Below, in pieces: positions 42,632-51,380 of a stretch of 64,000 nucleotides of DNA. The position numbers and the translations under genes are program-made. Positions within the stretch are counted from its first letter, which is position 1. Each line of letters opens with the position of its first letter. The DNA comes from Chitinophaga sp. YR627. Lineage in GTDB: Bacteria > Bacteroidota > Bacteroidia > Chitinophagales > Chitinophagaceae. The notes below the pieces were generated by a model. The model did not search any database. It worked only from the letters and a program-made list of their open reading frames with translations, and was not told the origin of the DNA. The stretch lies in NCBI RefSeq assembly GCF_900114995.1, contig NZ_FOUX01000002.1, positions 1,488,001-1,552,000 on the forward strand, written 5' to 3'.

Positions 42632-45055
42632 ATGATTAAAAGCTACATCAAAATAGCCTGGCGTAATCTTGTTCTTAACAAGTCTTATTCCCTGATCAAT
42701 ATTGGCGGGCTCGCCATGGGTATCACCATTGCACTCCTGAATGGGCTTTGGATCTGGGATGAACTCTCATTCAATAAGTATCATGATAATTATGATCGCG
42801 TTACTCAGGTAATGACAACAGGAACGGATCCAAAAGATGGTGTCTTCATAAACAATTCGCTGCCTTATCCGCTGGCGGCCACACTTCAGCGTGAATATAA
42901 AGATGAATTCAAATACATTGTGAGGGCATCGTGGGCGCAGGAATATATTCTTTCAGCGGGGGAGAAAAAGATCTCCCGGAACGGTATATTCATGGATGAA
43001 GGTGGTCCGGAAATGCTCACACTTAAAATGCTGAGTGGTAAAAGGACAGGGCTGAATGATCCTTACTCCATCATGCTCTGTTCATCTGCGGCCAAAGCAT
43101 TATTTGGGGATGCTGATCCTGTAGGCAGTATCCTTGTGATGAATAATAAGACAAGCCTGAACATTACAGGTGTATACGAAGACCTTCCACTGAACACGCA
43201 GTTTAAAGACGTTAAATTTATTTCTACTTTTCAGTATTGGGTATCACAGAACGATTGGATAGAGAAACGCGCCATTAACGACTGGAATAATGGTTTTATT
43301 AAACTATATGCGGAGATCCAGTCAGGGGCGGACCTTGCAGCGGTGAACAGTCGTATTAAAAATGCAGTGCTTGAAAATATCCACGGACTGGAAAAATTCA
43401 AAAAGCATGAGCAGGCTGGTATCAGTGTATTTCTGCATCCCATGAGCGACTGGCATTTTTATCCACAAGCGATGCAGACACCTGCTAATGGGCCTGTTCG
43501 CATGGTATGGCTGATAGGTACTATTGGCTTATTTGTGTTGTTGCTGGCCTGTATCAATTTCATGAACCTGAGCACGGCACGCTCTGAAAAAAGAGCAAAG
43601 GAAACAGGTATCCGCAAAGCCCTTGGCTCTATGCGTATGCAGCTAATCTATCAGTTTTTCAGTGAATCATTTTTAGTGGTGATATTGTCTTTTGCAATGT
43701 CTTGTTTGCTGATTACGGCCTTATTGCCCTGGTTCAATAAACTTGCCGGCAAACAGATAAACATGGTCTGGAATAACCCCTATTTCTGGATGATGGGCGT
43801 TGGCTTCATCATTATCACATCAGTACTGGCAGGAAGTTATCCCTCGTTATATCTTTCTTCTTTTAAACCCATTAAAGTATTAAAAGGCACCTATCGTGCA
43901 GGCCGCTTTGCAGCCATTCCACGAAAAGCAATGGTAGTGATGCAGTTCACAATTTCAGTTGTCCTTGTTATATGTACTATTGTTATCTACCGGCAGGTGA
44001 ATTATACCAAAGACAGGCCTGTTGGTTATTCCAGGGAAGGTTTACTGTTGCTGGAAATGAAGTCCGCAGATTTTCATGGCAAGTATGATCTGTTGAGAAC
44101 ATCTCTTTTAAATACCGGGATGGTGGATGAAATGGCAGAGTCAATGGGCAAGACGACAGAAGTACGGTCTTCAAATAATGGGTTTGACTGGGCTGGTCGT
44201 AATCCTGCGCAGGATGAAAGTTTTGGAACGCTTGCCGTTACACATGAATTTGGTAAAACGATAGGTTGGCAGGTTATAGCCGGGCGTGATTTCTCCAGGG
44301 ATCTCGCAGGTGATTCTTCCGGAGTTGTGATCAATGAAGCCGCAGCACAGTATTTTGCATTCGCTGACCCTGTAGGGGAAACCATTACCTGGAAATGGCG
44401 GGATAAGGCCCCTTATCCTTATAAGATATTGGGTGTGATTAAAAACATGGTTATGGAATCTCCCTATAAACCGGTGGAGCCTACATTATTCTTTGTAAAA
44501 GCGTTGAATGGAGATGTGAACTGGATAAATATCAGGGTGAAGCCTGGCGTTAGTATGAGCAAGGCACTACCTGCAATAGAAAATGTCTTCAGGAAGATCA
44601 TCCCTTCAGCGCCATTCGACTATAAATTCGCAGATGCAGAATATGCGGCAAAATTCATTGCTGAAGAACGTTTCGGCACATTGGTAGCTTTCTTTTCCAT
44701 ATTGGCCATCTTCATTTCCTGCCTGGGAATATTTGGCTTGTCTGCTTTTACTGCAGAACAACGTACCAAAGAGATCGGAGTGCGGAAGGTACTGGGTGCA
44801 TCCATTTATAATATATGGCGCCTGCTCTCAAAAGACTTCGCCTTGTTGGTCGTAATTGCTTTTCTGATAGCTATGCCGCTGGCCTGGCATTTTATGCATA
44901 ACTGGCTGGATAATTATCCATACCGTACCACATTGTCCTGGTGGATCTTTGTGACGTGTGGTGTCGGTGCTTTGATCATTACCCTAGTAACGGTAAGTTT
45001 TCAAAGTATTAAGGCCGCTGCAATGAATCCCGTCAAGAGTCTAAAAATGGATTAA
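42632..45055 (+). CDS. FtsX/MacB-type ABC transporter permease
   Basis: An 807-residue permease with two repeats, each a periplasmic MacB-like domain and a three-helix FtsX bundle. Repeat one: helix near residue 20 (SLINIGGLAMGITIALLNGLWIW), periplasmic part ~50-285, helices ~290-425. Repeat two starts at ~430 (FTISVVLVICTIVIYRQV) and ends in SAFTAEQRTKEIGVRKVLGASIYNI plus VSFQSIKAAAMNPVKSLKMD, the family's C-terminal FtsX signature. It works with a separate ATP-binding subunit, absent here, which is typical for the many stand-alone paralogues in Bacteroidota. It lies inside the candidate tRNA-linked island. Confidence 0.9.
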   Translation: MIKSYIKIAWRNLVLNKSYSLINIGGLAMGITIALLNGLWIWDELSFNKYHDNYDRVTQVMTTGTDPKDGVFINNSLPYPLAATLQREYKDEFKYIVRASWAQEYILSAGEKKISRNGIFMDEGGPEMLTLKMLSGKRTGLNDPYSIMLCSSAAKALFGDADPVGSILVMNNKTSLNITGVYEDLPLNTQFKDVKFISTFQYWVSQNDWIEKRAINDWNNGFIKLYAEIQSGADLAAVNSRIKNAVLENIHGLEKFKKHEQAGISVFLHPMSDWHFYPQAMQTPANGPVRMVWLIGTIGLFVLLLACINFMNLSTARSEKRAKETGIRKALGSMRMQLIYQFFSESFLVVILSFAMSCLLITALLPWFNKLAGKQINMVWNNPYFWMMGVGFIIITSVLAGSYPSLYLSSFKPIKVLKGTYRAGRFAAIPRKAMVVMQFTISVVLVICTIVIYRQVNYTKDRPVGYSREGLLLLEMKSADFHGKYDLLRTSLLNTGMVDEMAESMGKTTEVRSSNNGFDWAGRNPAQDESFGTLAVTHEFGKTIGWQVIAGRDFSRDLAGDSSGVVINEAAAQYFAFADPVGETITWKWRDKAPYPYKILGVIKNMVMESPYKPVEPTLFFVKALNGDVNWINIRVKPGVSMSKALPAIENVFRKIIPSAPFDYKFADAEYAAKFIAEERFGTLVAFFSILAIFISCLGIFGLSAFTAEQRTKEIGVRKVLGASIYNIWRLLSKDFALLVVIAFLIAMPLAWHFMHNWLDNYPYRTTLSWWIFVTCGVGALIITLVTVSFQSIKAAAMNPVKSLKMD

Positions 45056-45105
45056 TAAAGCTATTGTTTTATTGCTCCTGTGAATATCAATATTACAATC
45101 AATGG

Positions 45106-45774
45106 CTATCCACAATATTGCTCAAAATCTGGTCTGATATTCTCAAGATCCAGTATTATCCATCTTTTGAACGCAGTAAAAGCAGACGAGGAACGCAAAT
45201 GCCTTATTATATCATTCTTTATAGTTTCTCTTTCTTCTTCTGTATAAGTTTCATCATAAAACCTAAACAACAGGTCATTAAAAGCTCTTATTTCCTTAAG
45301 CAAAAGACTCCGAAGATTTCCCGATTCTATTGTCTTTAATGTCGTAGTACCATTGTAGACAGCATTTAAAAGAGAGATGGTATTTCTCACAGCCACTGTA
45401 TCATCGATCGCCTCAAATGTTGCCTTTTCCTTCGGATATGGCCTTATCTGATATTTTATTTTTCTATCTACATCATGCAAGCTATTGGTCACATTGAGGA
45501 TATTATCGAACTGCGCCAATTTAATATTATTACAGTGTGCACAGGCATAAAACAGATTATCCCAATCAAATTCCAAATCGCGATCGCCTTTGTGAGGAAT
45601 GAAGTGCTCTACATTGATGGTCGTAGGCTCACGTTGTTCACAGATATAACATTTGTTATAGAAATCCTTTTTTATCGCATGAAGAACATCATCACATCTA
45701 TACGTTCCAGAAGCTTTTGCTTTCTCATTTGCCAGACAAGGTGGTGCGGGCTGGGACTTAGCGGCGAAAATCAT
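45106..45774 (-). CDS. ptuB: HNH nuclease of a Septu-like defence pair (PtuB-like)
   Basis: A 222-residue protein with an HNH fold: KCYICEQREPTTINVEHFIPHK (Cys42, Cys45, Glu56, His57, His61) and WDNLFYACAHCNNIK (Asn73, Cys78, Cys81), giving the zinc-bound beta-beta-alpha nuclease site. The rest is helical. HNH proteins of this length that are coupled to an ABC-like ATPase form the Septu (PtuA/PtuB) antiphage system, in which PtuB cuts DNA. Its start overlaps the end of the ATPase gene by 4 bp, so the pair is co-translated. Symbol by analogy. Confidence 0.75.
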   Translation of the reverse strand: MIFAAKSQPAPPCLANEKAKASGTYRCDDVLHAIKKDFYNKCYICEQREPTTINVEHFIPHKGDRDLEFDWDNLFYACAHCNNIKLAQFDNILNVTNSLHDVDRKIKYQIRPYPKEKATFEAIDDTVAVRNTISLLNAVYNGTTTLKTIESGNLRSLLLKEIRAFNDLLFRFYDETYTEEERETIKNDIIRHLRSSSAFTAFKRWIILDLENIRPDFEQYCG

Positions 45775-46880
45775 TGATTCTTCTTATTGTTAAGCTTTTT
45801 TAACTGAATTTGCTGAATCTTTACTGCTAATTCATCGGCTAAGAATTTGGGGACATCTTCAATATACTTTTTTAATTCTTCCAATTGAAGTTTCTCACTA
45901 TCCTGCAATGATTCCTTAGCCATCAATTGCTCATATTCCTGCATTTTGTTCTTTAAAACAGTGGAATATTTGTCTGCTTCAAAATAACTTTCAATTAATG
46001 TATCATAAGAATAACCCGATAGATCATCTGTAACAATCTTCTTCTCCAGATCACAAACAACAGCATTCTCTATAGAGCTTAAAACAAAAGGAGAATGGGT
46101 AGTAACAATGAATTGTATTTTTGGGAAGAAAGAAGTCAGAAAAGGTAATATCTTTTTCTGCAATTCAATATGAAGATGAGTTTCGATCTCATCAATGAGT
46201 ACGATACCCTGAACATCGTAATTTTTGCTCCCAGAACTATCCATTCTTAGCAACAACTCTGTAACAATACTTAAAACTGCTGAGTACCCATCAGATAAGT
46301 CATTTAAAGAATACGGTTCTTTACCTATTTCAATTATATTGAAATTATAGTTCTTCCTATCGAATGATAATATGAGATTGGGAACACCAAACAACTCTGT
46401 TAGACTCTTTTCAAAATGCAAAAACCATCTATCAACTTCCTTCACGACTTCCGTTTCATTTTCATCTTTTGCAAAAGACCTATCAGCTTTTAAGTTAACT
46501 ATATATTGTATAAACTGATTTGCAATTTTTTCAGTTAAATGGTAGTTTGTTTTAAGCTGAACTTTCTTTATTCCTTCAGGCTTATTAAATTTGGATTGAC
46601 GCTTTGAATCAAAAAAAGCCGATACAAACTTCCCTTCATTAAGTAAGCTGTTTACCTCATCGTCAGCTAAAGCGACTTCTATATTATGTTTTGAAGCGAC
46701 ATGAAGTCCAAATAAACGTTGTAGAGAATCTCTTAAGCCTTCAAGAACAGACGTTTTTCCGCTTCCATTCTTTCCAGTAAGAATCAAATGTTTCCGTTCG
46801 CTTGAAGAAAGTGGGATTTTGAGTTCCCTAATATTGCGAACCTCATTTATAGTGATAGCTGTAATGAATGCGTTATTCAT
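45771..46880 (-). CDS. ptuA: ABC-like ATPase of a Septu-like defence pair (PtuA-like)
   Basis: Start set at the ATG at 46880 (369 residues); an upstream ATG at 46928 lies in the tRNA terminator. Walker A is LTGKNGSGKTSVLEGL (residues 34-49, GKNGSGKT at 36-43). The signature motif is YSLNDLSDGYSAVLS. Walker B and D-loop are IVLIDEIETHLHIELQ, followed by VTTHSPFVLSS, the switch histidine. This is the SMC/OLD-type AAA architecture of PtuA. The partner HNH gene is overlapped. It is A/T-rich, unlike nearby housekeeping genes. Alternatives are a retron-type or other ATPase-HNH pair; no reverse transcriptase is nearby. Confidence 0.8.
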   Translation of the reverse strand: MNNAFITAITINEVRNIRELKIPLSSSERKHLILTGKNGSGKTSVLEGLRDSLQRLFGLHVASKHNIEVALADDEVNSLLNEGKFVSAFFDSKRQSKFNKPEGIKKVQLKTNYHLTEKIANQFIQYIVNLKADRSFAKDENETEVVKEVDRWFLHFEKSLTELFGVPNLILSFDRKNYNFNIIEIGKEPYSLNDLSDGYSAVLSIVTELLLRMDSSGSKNYDVQGIVLIDEIETHLHIELQKKILPFLTSFFPKIQFIVTTHSPFVLSSIENAVVCDLEKKIVTDDLSGYSYDTLIESYFEADKYSTVLKNKMQEYEQLMAKESLQDSEKLQLEELKKYIEDVPKFLADELAVKIQQIQLKKLNNKKNQ

Positions 46881-46913
46881 AAATTTTCTATCAAAGTACA
46901 GATGAAAATAAAC

Positions 46914-46945
46914 AAAAAAGGCTTTCATATAGAAAGCCTTTTTTT
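46914..46945 (-). terminator. Terminator downstream of tRNA-Met
   Basis: AAAAAAGGCTTTC (46914-46926) pairs perfectly with GAAAGCCTTTTTT (46932-46944), 5-nt loop. Reading minus, it follows the tRNA gene by 9 bp. Equivalent to the displaced hairpin at 42318-42345. Confidence 0.9.
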
Positions 46946-46953
46946 AATCCTTG

Positions 46954-47027
46954 TAGCGAGAAAGGGAGTTGAACCCTTGACCTCAGGGTTATGAATCCTG
47001 CGCTCTAACCGCCTGAGCTACCTCGCC
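46954..47027 (-). tRNA. tRNA-Met (anticodon CAT)
   Basis: A 74-nt cloverleaf on the minus strand: acceptor GGCGAGG...TCTCGCT with terminal G-U pairs, D-arm GCTC..GAGC, anticodon loop TTCATAA (CAT at the centre), variable loop AGGTC, T-arm AAGGG TTCAACT CCCTT. Discriminator base A73; CCA is not encoded. The 31-39 pair is A-C. An elongator Met rather than initiator is suggested by the G-U closing acceptor, but a tRNA-Ile(CAT) is possible. Confidence 0.95.
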
Positions 47028-47108
47028 GTTTTTTCCGTTGTCTTATCTCAAAACGGGAGTGCAAAGATAATGGACAATTTCAAAAAACCAAAGAAAACTT
47101 TATAATAT

Positions 47109-49238
47109 TTAATAAGACAATAATTCTTTAACCGCAGCCGCTACTTTTTCAGGATTCGGTAACATCGCATTTTCAAGAATAGTATTGATCGGAATCGCAG
47201 GCAGATCAAGGGCTCCGAGCGTAAACACGGGTGCGTCGAGTGACTTGAAACAAACGCGTTGTACACGTCCGGCGAGTGCCTGTGCAAAAGAATTATTGAG
47301 TTGTTCTTCTGTCAGGATGAGACATTTTCCATGCTTTTCCACCGTGCTGTACACCAGTTCTTCATCCAATGGGAAGAGTGTACGCAGATCGATGATCTCG
47401 ATTTGTCCGGGGAATTGTGTAGCAGCTGCCTGTGCCCAGTATACGCCCATACCATAGGTGATGATACAGATGGTGTCGCCTTTTTTGACGTCACGGGGAT
47501 GGGCCTGTTGTACTACTCTTCCTTTACCTAAGGGGATGACGTAATCAGCGTCTGGTTCGACGGTGATAGCGCCCTGCGTACCGGGGACTTTACTCCAGTA
47601 CAGACCTTTATGCTCAAGCATGACAACCGGATTTGGATCGAGGAAGGCTGCTTTCATAAGACCTTTCATATCGGCAGCATTGGACGGATATACGACTTTG
47701 ATGCCTTTGATGGTCAGTAAGGTAGATTCCACGCTACCGGAATGGTAAGGTCCTCCTCCACCGTAGGCGCCGATAGGCACACGTACGAGTGTCTGCACGG
47801 GGAACTTTCCATTGCTCAGGTAACAGGATTTGGAGATTTCTGTTACCAGCTGATTGAAACCAGGGTACAGATAGTCAGCAAACTGGATCTCTACTATAGG
47901 CTTGACGCCTACAGCTGAAAGGCCGGCGGTCGAACCAACGATATAGGCTTCCTGGATGGCGGTGTTGTATACCCTGTTATCTCCGAATTTTTCAGCAAGT
48001 GTGGCTGCTTCGCGGAATACGCCACCGAGACGGCGGCCGACATCCTGACCGAAAAATATGGCTTCAGGATATTGCTGTAAAATTTCTTCTACCGCGTGCA
48101 GAGCGGCATCCACCATCATTACCTTGTTACCGTTGGCGGGCAGTCTGTCACCTTTTTCAAGGGTCACTGCTGCCGGGGCAAAAACGTGATCTGCTACAGT
48201 ATCAGCGGTTGGCTCGAAAGCCTCTGTTGCCCTGTCAAATTCGAGACTGATATATTTTGGGGTGTCTGACTCTATCGCCAAAAGATCTTTTTCTTCCACA
48301 CCTATCTCCAGCAATCGCTGACGCAATAATGGTAAGGGGTCTTTTTCTGCATGTAATGCCAGATCTTCCGCTGTGCGGTACCATTCCTTGCGTACACCGG
48401 AGGTATGATGTCCTAACAGAGGGACGCAGACGTGCACCAGCATAGGCTTGCGTTCCTGTCTTACATAGCTGATGGCGGCGCCCATTGCATGGTAACATTC
48501 TTCGAAGTTGCTCCCGTCCACACGCATGCGTTCCATGCCTTTAAAACCGGCCGCATATTCGTAGGCATCCATGACACGGGTTTCTTCCGAACTGGCGGAA
48601 ATCCCCCATTCATTGTCCTGTACCAGGTAGATGACAGGCAGTTCCCATAATACGGCGCTCTGCCATGCCTCGCTCACCTCTCCTTCCGTTACACTACCAT
48701 CTCCCAGCGAACAAAGCACAACCGGTAATTCACCTTTCGGACCTGTCTTCAGCAGCGGCGAACCTGTTTTTTCCAGGTAGCGGATACCCTGTGCCATACC
48801 TGTTGCCGGAATAACCTGCATACCCGTCGCACTGCTCTGATGTGGAATGATGGGCTTATCCGGATCCAGACTGCTGGGATGTGAGTAGTAAGAACGCCCT
48901 GCAGATGCCGGATCGTCCCTTTTTGCCAGCAGTTGCAGCATCAGCTCATAAGGCGTGAATCCCATGGCCAGCAGCATGCTGTCATCACGGTAATAGGGGC
49001 TGGCATAATCCCATGGCTGCAGTTGCATACCAGTGGCGATCTGAATAGCCTCATGGCCGCGGGACGTGGAATGTACATATTTGCAGATATTGCGGTTCGC
49101 TTCATAAGTGGCCGCCATATGGGCCGCCTGCTGCATGAAGCGGTATGCTTTCAATAGTGTCACCTGTTTGCCGGAAGACCGCTCCTTACCGGGAACAGCA
49201 GCTTTAAAAGTTGGTACACTTGTACTATCTTTAAACAC
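47109..49238 (-). CDS. Fused alpha/beta E1 subunit of a 2-oxo-acid dehydrogenase
   Basis: A 709-residue protein starting with GTG at 49238. The alpha half (residues ~30-340) binds thiamine diphosphate through GDGSVTEGEVSEAWQ...NEWGIS, with substrate motifs YYRDDSM and HTSGVRKEWYR. The beta half (~365-709) shows IFFGQDVGRRLGGVFREA, EIQFADYLYPGFNQLVTE, GGGGPYHSGS and LTEEQLNNSF. This fused form is common in Bacteroidota and acts on branched-chain 2-oxo acids or pyruvate; E2 and E3 are elsewhere. A MarR regulator is divergent with an operator between them. Confidence 0.9.
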   Translation of the reverse strand: MFKDSTSVPTFKAAVPGKERSSGKQVTLLKAYRFMQQAAHMAATYEANRNICKYVHSTSRGHEAIQIATGMQLQPWDYASPYYRDDSMLLAMGFTPYELMLQLLAKRDDPASAGRSYYSHPSSLDPDKPIIPHQSSATGMQVIPATGMAQGIRYLEKTGSPLLKTGPKGELPVVLCSLGDGSVTEGEVSEAWQSAVLWELPVIYLVQDNEWGISASSEETRVMDAYEYAAGFKGMERMRVDGSNFEECYHAMGAAISYVRQERKPMLVHVCVPLLGHHTSGVRKEWYRTAEDLALHAEKDPLPLLRQRLLEIGVEEKDLLAIESDTPKYISLEFDRATEAFEPTADTVADHVFAPAAVTLEKGDRLPANGNKVMMVDAALHAVEEILQQYPEAIFFGQDVGRRLGGVFREAATLAEKFGDNRVYNTAIQEAYIVGSTAGLSAVGVKPIVEIQFADYLYPGFNQLVTEISKSCYLSNGKFPVQTLVRVPIGAYGGGGPYHSGSVESTLLTIKGIKVVYPSNAADMKGLMKAAFLDPNPVVMLEHKGLYWSKVPGTQGAITVEPDADYVIPLGKGRVVQQAHPRDVKKGDTICIITYGMGVYWAQAAATQFPGQIEIIDLRTLFPLDEELVYSTVEKHGKCLILTEEQLNNSFAQALAGRVQRVCFKSLDAPVFTLGALDLPAIPINTILENAMLPNPEKVAAAVKELLSY

Positions 49239-49268
49239 GTAAGGATTGTTTTGGATGTTAAACTAAAT

Positions 49269-49286
49269 TAGTTGCTAATACAACTA
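49269..49286. promoter_or_regulatory. Candidate MarR operator
   Basis: TAGTTGCTAATACAACTA is a perfect inverted repeat (six-base arms, six-base spacer) in the 70-bp region between the E1 gene and the MarR gene, 23 bp from the MarR start. MarR-type regulators bind short palindromes like this and usually control themselves and the divergent gene. Confidence 0.5.
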
Positions 49287-49308
49287 TTGCTACTGCAAAT
49301 TAACGAAT

Positions 49309-49743
49309 ATGACTGATACTTTTGTAAGCAATCCGTCTTTTTTTAAGCTGGATGCCACCCTCAAACGAATACGTAATTACTGGCAGAAGACCTTCGATGC
49401 CAATAAGAAAGATATTACGGTTGACCAGTGGCTCCTGATTGAAAACCTGTACAAGCACAAGAAGATCACGCACAATGAGCTTGCCAAACTGACCTCAAAG
49501 GATATTACGACGGTGTCCCGTATCATTGAACTACTGGTGAAAAAGGAACTGGTAGTCAGAGAAGGATCTCCGCAGGATCGCAGGAAGGTGTATTTACAGC
49601 TGACCGTTAAAGGCGCTGAAAAGTACAAGGATGTTCGTCCGCTGGTGCTGGACATGCGTAAAACAGGATGGGCTGGATTAACAGAATATGATTATACTGA
49701 ACTGACCAGGATACTGGACGCTATCTATCAAAACATTCCCTGA
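49309..49743 (+). CDS. MarR family transcriptional regulator
   Basis: A 144-residue winged-helix regulator. The recognition helix and wing are visible: KITHNELAKLTSKDITTVSRIIELLVKKELVVREGSPQDRRKVYLQLTVKGAEKY, with the DRR motif that stabilises the wing. The N- and C-terminal helices form the dimer. It is divergent from the E1 dehydrogenase gene and is likely to repress it, responding to an aromatic or acidic ligand (inference). Nothing is visible in 49744-49925 after it. Confidence 0.9.
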   Translation: MTDTFVSNPSFFKLDATLKRIRNYWQKTFDANKKDITVDQWLLIENLYKHKKITHNELAKLTSKDITTVSRIIELLVKKELVVREGSPQDRRKVYLQLTVKGAEKYKDVRPLVLDMRKTGWAGLTEYDYTELTRILDAIYQNIP

Positions 49744-49925
49744 TCACTGACGCTTACCACTCGTTCCTGACTATGAGACGCCGCCCCCAAAGCGGCTGAT
49801 TAATGTAAACGATCTGCCAGCTTAGCGCTTTTCTCATCTGTTTTTTTAGGGTAACCGGTTTTTGCTTTGTCGCATTGCTGCGATAGGGAATCTGTGCGCT
49901 TTATTGCGCATTACAGGGCATAAAA

Positions 49926-49968
49926 AAGCGCTTAACACAAACTGCGGACAGTAAGGCGTTAAGCGCTT
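49926..49968. terminator. Hairpin between the MarR and FAH genes
   Basis: AAGCGCTTAAC (49926-49936) pairs perfectly with GTTAAGCGCTT (49958-49968) with a 21-nt loop. It lies just downstream of the minus-strand FAH gene (end at 49987) and about 180 bp after MarR. It may be a weak bidirectional terminator; no long T-run follows. Confidence 0.4.
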
Positions 49969-49986
49969 GAATATCGGGAAAAGAGC

Positions 49987-50598
49987 CTATTTGATCATAA
50001 ACTCCAGCATACTGTCATTCTCAATGAATGCTTCCAGTGAATCGCCTATTTCCACAGGCCCTACACCCGCCGGTGTACCGGTGAACACCAGATCACCGAT
50101 GTTCAGGGTGAAATACCTGGAAATATAGGATACCAGGAAATCAAAGGAAAACAGCAGATCCTTTGTATTTCCCTGTTGCACGATCTCTTTGTTTTTATAC
50201 AGGCAGAAATTGATATCCTTTTTGTCCAGTTCAGGGGTAATAGGCATGAACTGTCCTACCACAGCTGAATTGTCGAATGCTTTGGCAATCTCCCAGGGTA
50301 ATCCTTTCTGTTTCTGTTTCTCCTGCAGGTCACGGGCAGTGAAGTCTATTCCGATACCTATCTGATCGTAATATTTATCGGCGAACTTCTCCTGTATATG
50401 TTTACCATTCTTACTGATACGGAGTACCAGCTCGCATTCATAATGCAGATTGTCGGTGAACTCCGGATAGTAAAATGGGTGATTATTCTGTAACAATGCA
50501 TTCTTAGGCTTCATGAAAATCACTGGTTCGGTTGGCACCTCATTTTTCAGTTCCTTTGCATGATCAGCATAATTTCTTCCAACACAAATAATTTTCAT
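49987..50598 (-). CDS. Fumarylacetoacetate hydrolase family protein, YcgM-like
   Basis: A 203-residue cytoplasmic single-domain FAH enzyme: KIICVGRNYADHAKEL (active-site His), EPVIFMKPKNALLQNN, YECELVLRISKNGK (metal Glu residues), GIGIDFTARDLQEKQKQKGLPWEIAKAFDN (metal Asp and catalytic Lys), and LVFTGTPAGVGPVEIGD. This length and motif set match acylpyruvase/oxaloacetate decarboxylase type YcgM. It follows pth by 57 bp on the same strand and may be the last gene of the prs-rplY-pth set. Substrate is not determined. Confidence 0.9.
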   Translation of the reverse strand: MKIICVGRNYADHAKELKNEVPTEPVIFMKPKNALLQNNHPFYYPEFTDNLHYECELVLRISKNGKHIQEKFADKYYDQIGIGIDFTARDLQEKQKQKGLPWEIAKAFDNSAVVGQFMPITPELDKKDINFCLYKNKEIVQQGNTKDLLFSFDFLVSYISRYFTLNIGDLVFTGTPAGVGPVEIGDSLEAFIENDSMLEFMIK

Positions 50599-50655
50599 GA
50601 CAGGTGTTTCTTGGTTTTAAGGTTAAAAGAACGGATCATATCAGTTTTTCGAGAT

Positions 50656-51237
50656 TTATTTATCATAAGGGTAGCTCAATGTGTTGTAGACATTCATCGT
50701 ACGGGGCAATCCGATGGAAGCATAACTCTCGATCAATTCCACACATTTCCCCAGCTTGCCCATCACCACAGGCCATTCATCATTCGTCCATTTACCCAGT
50801 ACAAACTCCACCTGTCTTCCTCGCGGATAGTTATTACCTATACCGAAGCGTAAACGTGGATATTGATTGGTGCCCAGCAGTTCCTGGATACTTTTCAGTC
50901 CATTCTGGCCGGCATCGCTGCCACCGGGACGCAGACGTATTACTTCCAATGGTAATGCCAGATCGTCTACTAATACCAGTATATTTTGCAGTGGCACTTT
51001 CTCCTTATCCATCCAGTATTTAACCGCCTTCCCACTCAGGTTCATATAAGTGGTAGGCTTTATCACCACAAAAATGCGGCCTTTCCATTTTATTTCGGCT
51101 ACATCTGCCAGGCGATCTTCCCTAAAAGAGCCTCCGTGCTTCTTAACAAAAGCATCGGCTATATCAAAGCCTATATTATGGCGCGTCTGTTCGTATTCGG
51201 TCCCTATATTCCCTAATCCTACTATCAGGTACTTCAT
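50656..51237 (-). CDS. pth: Peptidyl-tRNA hydrolase
   Basis: A 193-residue enzyme that frees tRNA from stalled peptidyl-tRNA. LIVGLGNIGTEYEQTRHNIGFDIAD carries the catalytic His20. LVLVDDLALPLEVIRLRPGGSDAGQNGLKSIQELLGT holds the conserved Asp and the GGSxGHNG-like loop (here GGSDAGQNG, with Q in place of H), followed by YPRLRFGIG. It lies downstream of rplY on the same strand, after a terminator. The Q substitution in the GHNG loop is worth noting; activity is still likely. Confidence 0.95.
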   Translation of the reverse strand: MKYLIVGLGNIGTEYEQTRHNIGFDIADAFVKKHGGSFREDRLADVAEIKWKGRIFVVIKPTTYMNLSGKAVKYWMDKEKVPLQNILVLVDDLALPLEVIRLRPGGSDAGQNGLKSIQELLGTNQYPRLRFGIGNNYPRGRQVEFVLGKWTNDEWPVVMGKLGKCVELIESYASIGLPRTMNVYNTLSYPYDK

Positions 51238-51322
51238 CGGATTACTATTTTAATTGCTATACGTCTGTAGCATACAAAGCCTCTATTTATACGAAGTCAA
51301 ATGTAATGCAGGGCAAAAATAG

Positions 51323-51361
51323 AAAAAGTCCCATCCCGGACGAGCCGGAACGGGACTTTTT
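51323..51361. terminator. Terminator downstream of rplY
   Basis: AAAAAGTCCC (51323-51332) pairs with GGGACTTTTT (51352-51361), with an inner CCGG-ACGAG-CCGG stem. Reads on both strands. Confidence 0.8.
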
Positions 51362-51380
51362 GCAAAATATTCTGAAAGAA

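Noticed and set aside
45106..46880. Retron-type Septu
   Set aside because: No reverse transcriptase or msr-msd-like structure was found around the ATPase/HNH pair.
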